Origin: Paralvinella palmiformis
Lineage: Eukaryota; Annelida; Polychaeta; Terebellida; Alvinellidae
Reading direction: 5' to 3'
DNA: 64,000 nucleotides
NCBI GenBank assembly: GCA_025642065.1
Contig: JAODUP010000104.1
Location: 310,001-374,000, forward strand
Positions within the stretch are counted from its first letter, which is position 1; every line of letters begins with the position of its first letter. Below, in pieces: positions 13,493 through 27,200 of the stretch. The notes beneath the pieces were generated by a model. The model searched no databases, was not told where the DNA came from, and saw only the letters and a list, made by a program, of their open reading frames with translations. The translations under genes were made by a program, and so were the position numbers.

Positions 13493-16400
13493 ACATACAC
13501 ACATAGAGAGAGAGAAAGAAAGAAAGATGGAGAGATCTTAAATGATACAAGTATCAAAACATATTAGTAAACACTGAAATTTTACTCTAAACAAATAACA
13601 TAACACTATTAATTGATCTCAACCTCTACTCATACTCAGATGTCAAAATGGTTAACAAAAATTAATTACGAAAACATCACAGATTTATTTACATATGTAC
13701 GAAAAATACCACACTTGGATAGTTATGTGCTCAAGCATCAAATTAAAAATGGAAAGTGAAATAAACAATAGAATCCAACAAGTTCTGATTAAAATATGTT
13801 TCACAGAAATGTGGCTAATATTAATAAACACAATGCTGAACTACACTTGTTAGCAAAGGCAGACTAATTAAAACAGAGCTAAATACTGTTGTATTTTTGA
13901 GATATAGGGAAAAGAACAGCATGCAACTTTCTGAGACAGTGGTATTAAACATTTATGAGGTTAGTGTTGAGACTGGGCAGACACATGCACTTCTAACAGC
14001 TGCTAAGGTAATTTGATATTTGGCACACTGATAGTAGAAAACTTGATAGGTAAATAAGAGTGGAAGGAAGAGGACCAAAACACAACAAAGTCAAACTTTA
14101 CAGAAGAATGTCTGGTTAAGATGACTGCTGTCAAACAGTTGGAAGACTGGCCCTATTAGCATACAATACAATACAGAACACACACACAACACACAACAAA
14201 AAGAACGGATGGCACAGTGTGTGCTAAGCAAACAGCAACAGATGTAACAGAGCACTCCAAGTTACCACCACCACATACGCAATAAAAAGTGCTATAGTAC
14301 TTGGCTCAGCCACAGGATGACTAATAACAGTGCCAATAAATACAGTAATACTGATCACCTTGCTGACAAACATCAAATAAATACCAGTTGACCAGAGATG
14401 TTGCAACGCTATAATTATACTAAGCCAGGAAGGATATATAACCCAGAATGAGAAAGAAGTGCCAAAAGAAAATGTAAAAAACAACTAAAGTCTATTATAA
14501 AGCTACAGTCAGTGTGCAGTTAGAAGCTACAGTCCCTCATTTCCAAATCACTCACGCTTCTGCATTCTCTGCACGTTCTTCTGCCCTTTCCAAGTCAGTT
14601 TCTGTCATCACTAATTTTCTTGCTACCTGTTTCAGAAGCAGATTTTACACCAATTTATAGCAGGCTGCACAAGACAACATTTCCCAAGGAGCAATGGCTG
14701 TGTCTGGCTCCCTAACAAACCCTCTGGGATATGACTCAGTACGATCAATAGGATCAATTAAATTAATGTAGGTGATAAAAACAAACAAAGTGGGCATAGT
14801 TGGCATGTCGATATCTGCCAAGAGGGTAATAGATGAAGAAAGCAAAACACAACCTAGTGATGTCACCTTTAGCTCAATCCAATTCAAGATAAATGGAAAC
14901 CAAACAGTCAAGAGGTCTCACTCAGTTTTCAAAAATATAAAATTATAGTATCTCGGTTCATGTTTTGCTTTCGAGACATTTCTTGTATATGGGCAGCATG
15001 GGAAGTCTGTGGAAAATCCAGTTCTGAAAAATAATCGCTTGTTAATAGTTTGGCAGCCCTCATGTCAGAGATCAACATTTCATATGCTTCCTGCTTAATT
15101 TTCTCTATACCAACCAACACCCAAGTGAAAGCATATCTCAAAAGGTTTATACATGCATGCTATATGACACTCTAATAACTCAGACACAGCCATTCTAAAC
15201 AAACTTTCGGCCCTCCAATTCCAAAACACCATCCCATGACCATGGCTGGTGGTCACTCACCTACCTATCAACACGCTGACATCGATTATATACATGTTCA
15301 GATGAATACTCACGCTTCAGCAGACTCCAGTCGAGCCTCAGCCCTCTCTAAATCGACCTCAGTGATGGCCAGCTTACGGGCAGCCTGATTGGTTGACAGG
15401 CATGATCAAAGGTGAAAGTAAGATAGTGATAAAGGAAATGCAAGAGTCAGACAAGAGGCAGCTTCGAAGACACATTTAAGTGTAGACTAAGAAATTATAG
15501 CCGATCTTTCTGCACAATTTAAATGAATTGGAAATCAGCTACTTGGCAACAGTCGATAACTTAATTTGGCCACGGAGAGAAAAGTAATTCTTTCGAGTAA
15601 AGTTTCAGCGAAATTATTTCACAAGATTTTACTTGAGACTAAAAGAAATTAACAAATACAAAAACAGCAGAAGTGTAAACAAATTTAAATCAGATAAATA
15701 TAAATCATTTCAATTAAAGGAACAAAGCAGTAACGAACACCGAGGAAGAGGAGGAGGGGGAGGTGGTGGATGGGTTCAAACAGACTGGAAATGAGTGGAC
15801 ACATATATGGACTGAGATGCAAACAACAAACTGAACTATGAGAAAGTTTCCAACAGAAAGGCCAGTTGATATGCAACGGCAGCATTACGTGATGAGATGG
15901 ATAAAATGGTTGCATGGGGGTGGGAGAAGATACACGCACGCGCGCGCACGCACGCACGCACAGAGAGAAAGAGAGTACAACATTGAGCTAACTTCCTGGG
16001 ACCAATTACTGACTATCCTGCTATGACATTTTGGCTGGACCGCTTCAACAATTTACCAGAGAAATGAGATATGGCAGCATATTAATCTAAACACCAGTAA
16101 ATAGTTATCTCTGTATGGCTGGATAATTACTTGCTGATGATATATAGAAATATGGAAGTTGCCATATCAGGATTTACAAGCCAGTAAATAACAACATCCT
16201 GCTAGATGTGTTATCGCTTAGGTTGCCCGACCACGGCCAGACTGAGAGGTGCCTTTGTGAAGCTGGATAAACACTAACCGCTGGCAAATTTTATGCTGCA
16301 GTACATCACCAGTCAAGATAAGACTAATACTACTGGTAATGGCATGTTTATTAACTGGATTCCTAGTGTGTGTCTACTCTAACCAGACTGGGTAAAAAAG

Positions 16401-18223
16401 CTCCACAGACTGATAATATTCTGCCAAGTTCTCAGCCAGAACGTTATAACGTATTTACTGGGCTTTAGTGTAATGAATTCTTTTCTGTTCTCCCAGTAGT
16501 AACGCCCACAGTGAATATCTGTGGCCAATTAATTAATTTCCCTCTATTAACAAGGGTAGTGGCTGAATAATAAGAACTTTTCCTGGAAGCATACACCCAG
16601 GCTGTCATACATACATACATACACACACATTAAATGGAAACATGTGGAAGTCCAAATACTGGCTAGCATTTCTGGAGAGCTTTTAGGCAAAAACTTGTAG
16701 GCTGGCTTCAGCTGAATGGAATGTCAAATTCCCGGCAGACAAAATCCAGTTACCATGCCAACCACAGACTTCCAGATACTGAGCAAGGATTTCCTGGCAG
16801 CGGCTCCCTCCATCCACCGTTACCAAAATAAAAGTGGAAAAACTAAATCTGGCCAGAAACTGCTGCTACTGAGTCAGCCGCCTTAACTCCTTTGCCATCT
16901 GGATCACTTGGGAGAGTATCTTAGCAATAATATGCGGAGGTCAATCACCATAGCAACCATTTCATCCAGATACAGAATAGCTACCATTTCACTAAATGGT
17001 GCACTCCAGCTGTGTTAGTATTCAGATATACAGCAAGAGGCCAAATACACAGATTTTAGTACACTTAGGCAGCATGCTAGATCCATCCGGAAAAATATAC
17101 AACATGTATGGAAACACTAAAACTGCCAAAGCAATGGGGCGTCAAACCATGACTAGTCTCGGGTGATAAAATAAAACACTATCAAGATGAGTCTCCAACT
17201 ATAAACGGATATGTCTTGTTTGAAACAATCACCTCATGCGAACTGGAGATGGGGGGCGGCGGGGATTGTGTTCATCATTCCTACTGAACAACTATTTGAA
17301 TGGACTATGAAAAGCAGCTGTCTAGCTGTAATTCTAGCTGAACACAACAACAACAACAACGATTCAGCCTTTTTCACTTAACTTGTGCTTGCTTCAAATA
17401 AACATGAACGCAGTGCAATGCAATGTTTGAGGCGTGCGAGTAAATCAGCCTCGTGCCTGGCCCGGACAGTTGACAAAGCATCACTAACTACAGCAACAAA
17501 GCACACTGCCGTCCTTTACCGCAGTGTACCTCACTATCAGACAAATTAGCATTAACATTACTGCCCTGCGCATCAACAACTGACTGTCAAGCAAAAATCA
17601 GGAGGACACGGCCGAGTGAATTTTGTAGCTCAGATGTGTTCAGGTAAAGTGAAGTTCTAGTACTATACAATGGTGCCCATTAACCAGGTTTGCAATAGTT
17701 TAAGGCTAAACCCAGTACAGGTTATGCCAGAGAAATCCTCAAGTCCACTTCAAAAAGTTAATGGGAGAAAGGGAAATATCGAGCACTGAAAATAAATCTG
17801 TAAACAAGAAAAGAATTCTGAAATATCGAGCACTTTATGTAGAGAATACCATTAAGTAAGTCACATATTAGTGCTGAAGCAATAACGCCAGGCATATTTG
17901 AATACAACAAGATTAGCATTTAATGCCATTAGCTCACCTTAACAAAAAAGCATTACATAGAATAAAGGCACACCCAGAAAGTGACAGTTAAATCGTAAAC
18001 CTAGCCTGGTGTCACAAAACATCATGCATACCAATCCAATGGCCTTGTCAGATCATTCACCTTTCTGATAAATCTGTGCCACTGGTTTGCTAACAACTGA
18101 TGCTTATGGTCTTAATTTTAGCATTTACTATCTTCTTAACAAGTGCAGACAAGCCAGGCAGCCAAATAACAATGATGGTGACAAATTTCAGCTAGGCACA
18201 AATTTAACTGGGTTCATCACCAC

Positions 18224-18265
<42 letters not shown>

Positions 18266-21200
18266 CTACAAACAGGATACAACAGCTATGACAATGAAGT
18301 AAGATGAGTGAATAGATAACAAAATATAGATGCTGCGAGGTATTATTACTCCCAGACTACACACACACTCACAGAAACACATTTAATACAGAGAAGGCAA
18401 CTTGAAAAAATAAAACAAACATGTGTTAAAAAAATCCAGGTAGGTGCCATCAGTAGTTGGATTACCTGGAAACTCAACTGTAACATGTTAGTCTGTAAGT
18501 GCATCACCATCAACGCTGCAACTGGTAGCTACATGCAACATTTCTCATACATGGGAGAAACCCGGATAGTGGTATTAGTGGTACAAAGGGTAAGGAGACA
18601 CAGGAGACACTGGTTAACAGAGACACGAGATCCCTTGTAGCCTTTCAAACAATGCACACAGCTATGGTTGGATAACACAGGCCCTTGCAGTAACTTAAAC
18701 AAACATTTAATTCCAAATGAAATGCTCGAAAGCAGAGACAGAGAGAGATAGATAAAGACAGAGAGCTACGTGGATAAAACCCAACAAAAACAACACTGCG
18801 ACAGTAGCAAGACAAATATGTGCTGCCTTTAAAAATCAATGCCCACATTTCCTTCCAAACATGCAAAACAAAAATCACTGAAAATGATTCGTTTTTCAAA
18901 GCTCAAATGTCGCAGTGTTATGAAATTTCTATGTCCGACTATGAATGCACGGCTGTGCTAGCTAACAGGGTAAAGGGCTGCATTGACACCATCAGAACAA
19001 TGTCACAATCCACGTGCACCAGTCAGTGAATACGAAACATAAAATGCCAACACTACGCTTCGGGGACATCTTTTTTTACAGCGTATATATTCTTTACTGA
19101 CGTTAAATATCCTGGGCCTGAGAGAGCTATATATACATATATATAAATATATACATATATATATAAGTCCAGAGGGCTCACAGAAACAGTTTGGCATTAT
19201 GTGTGTCATGCAGTCACCTCTTCGTAATTGCGGTCTGCCTCTTCTCCAAGCAAAATGGTCTGCTCGAGTTCTCTTTCCAATTGGACAATACGTTCTTCGT
19301 CGTTAATTGAGCGGTTCTCCAGAACCTTCCTTGCTCTATGGAAGACCAGGGACACAGAGGACAATAAAACATGTCAGTTAAACATGGCATGTCGGCACAA
19401 GAGGCAATATGATTGGGGAGCAGAATAGGATAGAGGCAAGAAAGTAAAGAACTAGAAGTGAACATCCGCCATTGATCACTGATCGTTTGACTGATCGATC
19501 GATTGATTGATTGATTGATGGATCGACCGACTGACTGATAAGCAGAGCTGCTTGACGGCAGTGTCGTTGAGGTGTGCAGTGTACAGGGTGCTGGAAGCTG
19601 TTCTGTACAACTAGACAGTGTCTGACCGGGAACTCGTGTAGGTACTCGACCCCCCCGAGTCCAGCCTCGGGCACTGAGCCCACTAAGCGTTGCCACAACT
19701 GACTTACACCAAGACGCTCCTCATCATCTGAAAAGAATCGCTGACACCGGATTAACTGCCCGCCCCCTGCCCCACCCAAAACACTTCTAACCGCGACATT
19801 TGCACAAGCTACGAGGAAACTAAAATCAACCTGAAGGCTAGACCTGGATAGTGAGACATCGTTTCAACAAATCTCTCTTTTCATTGATGGTATGACACGA
19901 GTGAAGCAAATTTGAGCGCTAGTTTTGGCTGTTAAATTTGAGGTGGAGGACACTGAATGAGGGGGGCATTTCTCATTTGTTTGTTTACATTTTACTGAGG
20001 CTGGACCTGTTGTGGAGAGTAGACAGAACGCAATTTGCTTGAGGCTGGTCTTTTGCAGACGAGACAAAGTGAGACGAGCTGCATAGGGATGAGACGAGGG
20101 GGGGCCGTGAAGTCATCATACATGCACAACACCCAACCCATGCAAAAATCACCTCATCGTATTTGACATCGGCATCTTCCGCGATAAACTTGGCTTCCTT
20201 AAGCTGAGCTTCTAAGTATTCAACCCTCTCCTCATTTGCAAGGCTGAGACTTTCTATTGCCTTACGCTGTCTGTCAGCAAAAGGAAAGAGTGAGATGGAG
20301 GGACATTCTCTAGTGTGGTAATGGAGTTTTTGGTGTTTGGGGAGTTAAAGAGATGCTACTCTTTCGACAAGATGAGGTTCACTGAACACTTTCAAATGAA
20401 GTTAGCTACAAAAACCAGAGGCGATCAACAAATGGGAGAGAAATTTTTCGTCCACTCTGTGCACGATAAATTTCATTTTGGTTCATTCTAATCATCTCAG
20501 CTGGCATCCGAGTTCATTTGCCACAAACCCAAGGCCAGGTGCTTGGGGTCTACTTCTAAAGTGTCCAAAATTCTAAAGACAAATTTGTTTTTAGTTTCCA
20601 GTCTCACAACCCAGGATGGGTACCAATGTGGCATCACACACAAGTTGATGTGTGACACTACGTCGGAACCTCGTCCAGCCCAAAGGTCTGACACTAGTAG
20701 CAAAAAGGGACATTGCAATATCAAGGAGGGCATTGTACAACCCAGTGTCTTAAGGAAACCAATGGCAGAGACCTAAACAGAACAAAGCTGGATACAAAAA
20801 TAAATTGCATACAAACAGAGAATATTGGGAATCTTGTGTGTGTATATCTGTGTGTGTGTAAAGTATGCAGACATGTGCAAGTAAACGTATGCAGTGCACT
20901 ATGTAAAACAACAGGACAGCTGCATGGACACGATCAGTGGGCGAACACGGCATACCTGTTTCAGCGAGGCAAACTATATACATAGCCTTGGCTGTGAAAT
21001 GTGGTGCTTTTCTTGACCTGAAACTCAATAGAAACTTGCTCGTGGCTTTAACATGAGCACACAGACACAAATGGGGCATGAACTTGTGGGTGTATCCGAA
21101 CTGAAATGCTCAGACGGAAATCGATGATGACTGAATGGATGGCGATGATATGGATGTAAACAGTAGTAATGTCACACAACATGCAGTGGTTATATGATAA

Positions 21201-24200
21201 ACATAGTTGTAAAGACACACAAAACAATGTTCAGCACATCTCTAGCTATGCCAAAACATACCTCCTCATACTTTCTCTCAGATTCGCTGGCTGATAATTT
21301 AGCTTCCTTTAGCACTTCCTCTAATTGACAAATTCTATCATCATCTAGGTTTTGTCGGTTCTCAAGTGCTCGCCTTGACCTACGCACGCATGGTCAAATA
21401 GACAAAAAAGGAGGGGAGGTAAAAACACACACAATCAAAACAATAAACACCAGGTAGGCAGGCACTTTCTGGGTGTACATGCCCACAGCTTGCGGTGACT
21501 GGGATGCACTAATCAGATGGCAACATCCTAGAACGTTCACAGGGATGTTGCTGAACTCGCGCCCGCAAGCTGCAGCCATGTGACATAGCATGTGGATTAG
21601 ATGCCTCCTCTCCTACACAGAGCATGAGGCATAGACTCCATGTGGGTTACCATGGCTACATAAGGCCAAAACATACCTCTTCATATTTGTTTTCTGTCTC
21701 CTGCTGGATGTACGTTGCCTGTTTAATTAAGTCCTCCAGCTGAGTGATGCGCTCATCGTTTGCATACGATCGTTTTTCCAGGACAACTCTTTGTCTGAGG
21801 GTAACCCATGCAGCACAACAGGAAATAAGTAGATGAGAAGCCACACACAGTGCCGTGAGTAGTGATGAATAGTTAGTTTAACAAAATTATACTCGAACAC
21901 GTACAAACATTAAACATGCGGAGTGGGATCTTAATGGGATGGTTATCATATTAGTAGTGATAAAACACTGACATGATCATGAGGATGGATATGATGATGA
22001 TGATAATCGAAGCTGCTCAACAGTAACAACTTGGTGAATCATTCACTCCCAGTGAGAGGGTGGTTTATTTAGCCTCGATGCCAGTCACATATATCTGGGA
22101 CATGTGGCCAAGGGCCAACTCCATAGGCAAAACATCCCACAAACACAGGTAACTCGAATTAATTTGAACGCTAACCTGGAGGTTTGCAGCACAGTGTTCT
22201 AGGCAATGTGCTATAGCCTGGACGTTTGCAGCACAGTGTTCTAGGCAATGTGCTATAGGAGTACTTATTCTAACTGGAGACATTGCTGTGAGTGGAACTT
22301 TCACTATACTGTAACAGTCGAGACCATTAAGATACCTCCTGGGTTCTTCTTGTCTACTTTGCTAACTTAACCTATGACACGATCAAGGTGCGATTTTATG
22401 ACGAAAAAGATTCGTTCGTTTTTGTTTGCCAACTATGGCAACTAATGTCAATTACACTCCAACACCCAAAGCTGAATGAGTTTAAAAACCTGAAATCAAG
22501 AAGTTCACATCAACAACATTCAACAGACTGCAATGCCCATCTGTGAACAACCAACTACTACAAAATTCCATTCATCCAATGATGAAATCTCAAAATTAGC
22601 AATAACTCAATTAATCTAATGACCAAAAGAAAAGCACAGATGAACAAGCAGAACATTGCATACAAACAGTACATTTTCTGATATTTAAATGTTTTTTCAG
22701 ACTTTAAAATATGAAGGATGCAGCAGATAATTACCACAATGAGCACTGAATATAAACAAACTGCTTGCATCACAGATTTAGAAAAAATGCCAGATCCACA
22801 CACAGTCTGGCCATGTCAATGCAGTAACATATATCAGACGTCACAAACAGCATGCCAGTGGGATTAAGATGATAACTCACCTCTCACTCTCATCAGCGGC
22901 TTTGGAGGCTTCTTCCAACTTGGCAGAGGCTTCATTCAGACGAGATTCTGTCTGCTCAAAGTCTTCCTCAAGGAGACGGATTCTCCTTGTCAATGCTGCC
23001 ACTTCACCTTCGGCCTGTAAATACACCAACACAATCTATCAAATCCCCTGTCAAAATTAAAAATCACATACATGGCTATTTCTCCACTAGCACTTTTAGC
23101 ACAAACCCATCTAAAGAAGAAAACCAGAAATAAATTAGGACGTTAACTAGACAAGAAACATTTAATACATCATAGTAGAGTTTCACACTAAACAGAAATG
23201 TTCTAAGGGGGCGACCCTTGAATTTTCACCAGTGGTGAGTGGCATCTTTACTGATAGTTTCCCTCCACAGAACTTAAAGTTAGCTAGTTCCACTTTCATT
23301 TTTGGCTAACAGCATTCATAAATTCACTCCGTTTTATTCAGATATCTTTCAGGCTTTATTCAATTGTAATTGTATTAAACACACACATATAATGTTTATT
23401 ACATCGAGGAATATTGGTTCTAATTTACATAATAACTTCAAACAACTACAAATGTTGATTACTCTCAACACTTTCACAGATGACTTGCCAAATAAAGTAG
23501 GTGATTCATGTTAATGTTATGTGTAAACAGAATTTTCTTCTCAAGAAATGTACATACAACCAAATAATTTGGGGCAACCCAATTTCATAGTGAACCACAG
23601 GTTTAGCAAACTGCTAGGCAAATTATACACTTCTTTGTGATTGAAACTCAGCCAGCTGCTCCATGTGACTATATTTACAGTGAGCAACCTACCATGTAGC
23701 AAACACGAAGGCCAGAAACTGACAAAAATATCCAATACAGCGAGTTTCTCCTGACCTCTTTATGAGAAATATCACTATATGGTGACAAATGATATAAAGA
23801 ACCTTGTATTCTTTGTAACAACAGTGTCTGTCATTGATAGATACTTTCTATAATTTGTGTGTAAATAATAAACGAGCAAACAAGTATATACAGAACACAT
23901 TTTAGGTTACAGACAACGAAGAATAGTTTTCTTTCATTTGAGTTTTTCTGCATCAGTACTGGTCATATCTGGGATGTTTGGGCCAGTTGATAAATCCCCA
24001 AGGAAACAAATCTCACAATACAAGTATGAGCTGGATTCAAACACAGAATATGCAGCTTGCAGCACAGTCCACTAACGAATGTGCTCTCAAAGCACCACAG
24101 AACTATTTTTTGTCTTGCCAAAACAAGTGAAGCACATATCAATAGAAGAGAGAGCATCTCATCCATATTCAAGTGAGAGGTGACCCACATCTCTCAGAAG

Positions 24201-27200
24201 GGGTGCAGCCTGTTCACACATTCGTGGAATTGGCTACTTCAACATAGATATACCAAATATACAACGTCACATTCTTCCGACTACTGACAGTCATGCTTAC
24301 TTCGAATTCCACTCACATTACAAGCATGCCATTATCTAAGTAACCGATTTTGATACATGCCACAAGTATGATAAACTTGGCACACAAAGCCTCCAGCAAA
24401 AAAGATGACATCACAGACAAATACTTCAACCATGTATACACACACAGATCATATGAAACTGTCATGAATAAACTTATAACCTAGAAGTAGAACACTGTAA
24501 ACATGCATTCACTATGTGTGTCCATGTGCATGCACGCATGTCTTTACAAAGTTGTTACCAATCACATGGAGGTGAAAAACTGCAATATGGAATCAAATCA
24601 CCTGTACTACACCACTGATCAGAAAGATAGGCTACACACAATTAACATTGTGCTTACTGTGACACTAGTAATATGTTATCAGACAGTTTACAAAAAAACG
24701 CAGGAGCTGCGACTATTAGACGTCTAGACTCCAAAAGCTTATAATGCCCTAACAGAACGTGAGCACACTGCTGACCTGAATACAGAGCAAAATCAAATCT
24801 GGCTGTCCGCTTTTTAAAAATTCTATTCAACAAACAAGCCTTTACAAGGCAGTAGTAATGTGATGTATTTGGTGAGGTGAACTCGTTTACTCTGGAACTA
24901 GACTAGTCTACTCAGCAGGATGCCAATGATAGAAAATAAACTAAAATTATCATGATCTTGCCACCTTCACAGGTTTATTACAGTAAACGGCGGCAGCAAT
25001 AGTACTTTAATCTCTCATGATCATGACGAGGGAACAACGAGCGTTTGTTAACCATAATTATGATTATACTTAATAAGACTAGCACCAACTAGATCTACAT
25101 CTCAACCCACACCAATGGAAGTAATCCCATTTAATGCCAGCAACAACTAAGTCTAAGTGACCGTGAACGAACAATTGACGCCCTGACAGTAAATCTGGAA
25201 GAACAAAACTAAACATTCACACAACTATCAGAGACAGACCTCACCACGATTAACCGTGAACTGTTATTTCTACACAACGTATAGAGTGATAGACTAACTG
25301 AAGTACTTAACCCAGAGGCCAGACACGAGCTGGTCTCGATTCACCAATTGACAGCACGGGAATCGTGATCATGTGTCGGCCACAACTGAATTAGTAAATA
25401 AGCACTAATCAAATAAAATTATACAAAATTCTTCGACCAATGAGATAATTTATAACAAAAAATCGTGCATCCACAACTTTAAACGACTACCGAGCGGAAT
25501 ACATGAGAATATTCTACGCTGATCAATCAGCAGAAAAACCTACTTCGTTCGTTTTCGCTATCTGCCGTTCCAATTCCACACACTTCTCCTCATACATATC
25601 TCTATATTTGTCGAGATCCTCCCGAAGACTCTGCATTTTGTTCTTCAGGGAGGTGAGTACCGTAACCCCGGCCATTTTCCTCGTTTACAGTGACAGCTAT
25701 CCCAAAAAGTACTGATTTCTATGTATTCTTAGCAAAGATGCGCTCACCAACTCCGTCAAAACACAAAATGGCTGCAGGAAGCGGACCCGGTAAAATTCAC
25801 ATATATTCTTGCGCGTTGCCGAAATCGGTAGATTTATAGGAACGTTTCGACAAGACGGTGGTATTTATCCTAAATAAGGGCGATCGCGCAACTACTAGGC
25901 TGACAGTCATCAATTCAACAAAAAATTCGATATGGTGCTTGTAGATTTAGTTAAATAGACATCAGCCTGTGCTAATCACGAGGAATGTGTGCATGGGCGC
26001 GACGATGTAGTGCGTCAGGGCTTCCCCGGGGACACCCATATGACAACGGCTGTTCTCAACGGTGGACATACGCCCCCAACCAACTGAGCAGGCAATGGTA
26101 GTTGCTTACTTCAACTTAGTAAAACAATCGTGTGCATTTAAGGAAATAGCTGATGCCTGATACAAATAGGATTTTAACAACATCTGATGTCATTCTTAAG
26201 TAACATGCGTTTAAATATTTCAACTAATCATTGAGGCCGAAGGAATAAATGCGTTCATCACAATGCAGTTGTGAACACCATAGCTCAAATTTGCAACCTT
26301 TTTTATTATATAAAAAAATTACTTTATTTATTTTTCTACTATTCATTGGTATACTACTATTCACAACACATATAAACGGTAACCTAATATACTGGTAGAT
26401 CAACATGTTGACATATTCACAGCTTGATGCACAAAATATCTTCAATTAATCTATCTAAACAAATATTAATATTGGGACGTGACATTGCAGAATTGAACTG
26501 GCCAGCTTCATTAAAAAAGACTGGCTGTGCAAGTTTAATCACACACACACACACACACACAAACAAACAAACACACACACACACACAACACACACACACG
26601 AGTGACCCCCTCCTGGCTCATCAGCCACATATGACAGACAATATAAACATGGAGACAACGACAATAAGTGGCCAATTACCCTCCTCAATGCCGAATTCGT
26701 ATTTTTCAGCTCTGTTTGTATAATGGCAAATTTCATCATTGTATTGGTATTAATCATCTGAGCGGCCGAGAAGATGCTGGTGCCATTGTTCCGTTTGTGG
26801 TGCCTCTCTGACTCCTGCTTGATTTGCTCGTCAATGTCCGGATCGTTATCTAAATCAGAGAACAGTGGATCCGTGCTGTAGATGATCTTGTCGTACTCGC
26901 TAATCAGGCCGAAGTTTATGGCGGGGTGACCGCCCTCCGGCTCCGGTCGGGTGGCCGACTTCAACTTGCGCGCCTTCTTGCACGTGCACACAAGTTCCGT
27001 TTCGGTGGCCTTCGAGGCGCCGTTCTTGTCGTCCGCGACCACACCCGGAAGCGTCTCGCCCGTTTCCGGATGCTGGGCGCGACGAACCCCATCGGGAGCG
27101 GCGAGAGTGACCCCCCTGCCCTCGAATGTACAAATAATGGGCGCGGTGGGGTCCTCGTCGGCGCTAAGAGTCCTGGAATTACGCTTGCTCTTCGAGTGTA

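Noticed and set aside
15313..15384. Idea that exon 5-1 and 5-2 might both be included
   Set aside because: Both are 71 nt; together they shift the frame and would break the coiled coil, so they are alternatives.
19214..19779. Open frames of 160 and 133 codons on the minus strand overlapping exon 4-4
   Set aside because: The 133-codon frame lies wholly in the intron, and the 160-codon frame overlaps exon 4-4 in the wrong frame; intronic Ser/Ile runs come from the GATT repeat. Exon 4-4 with proper splice sites explains the coding signal.
26539..26679. Continuation of the head frame past 26680
   Set aside because: It becomes a Cys-Val repeat encoded by the CA microsatellite. The GTAATT donor at 26679 is the better end.
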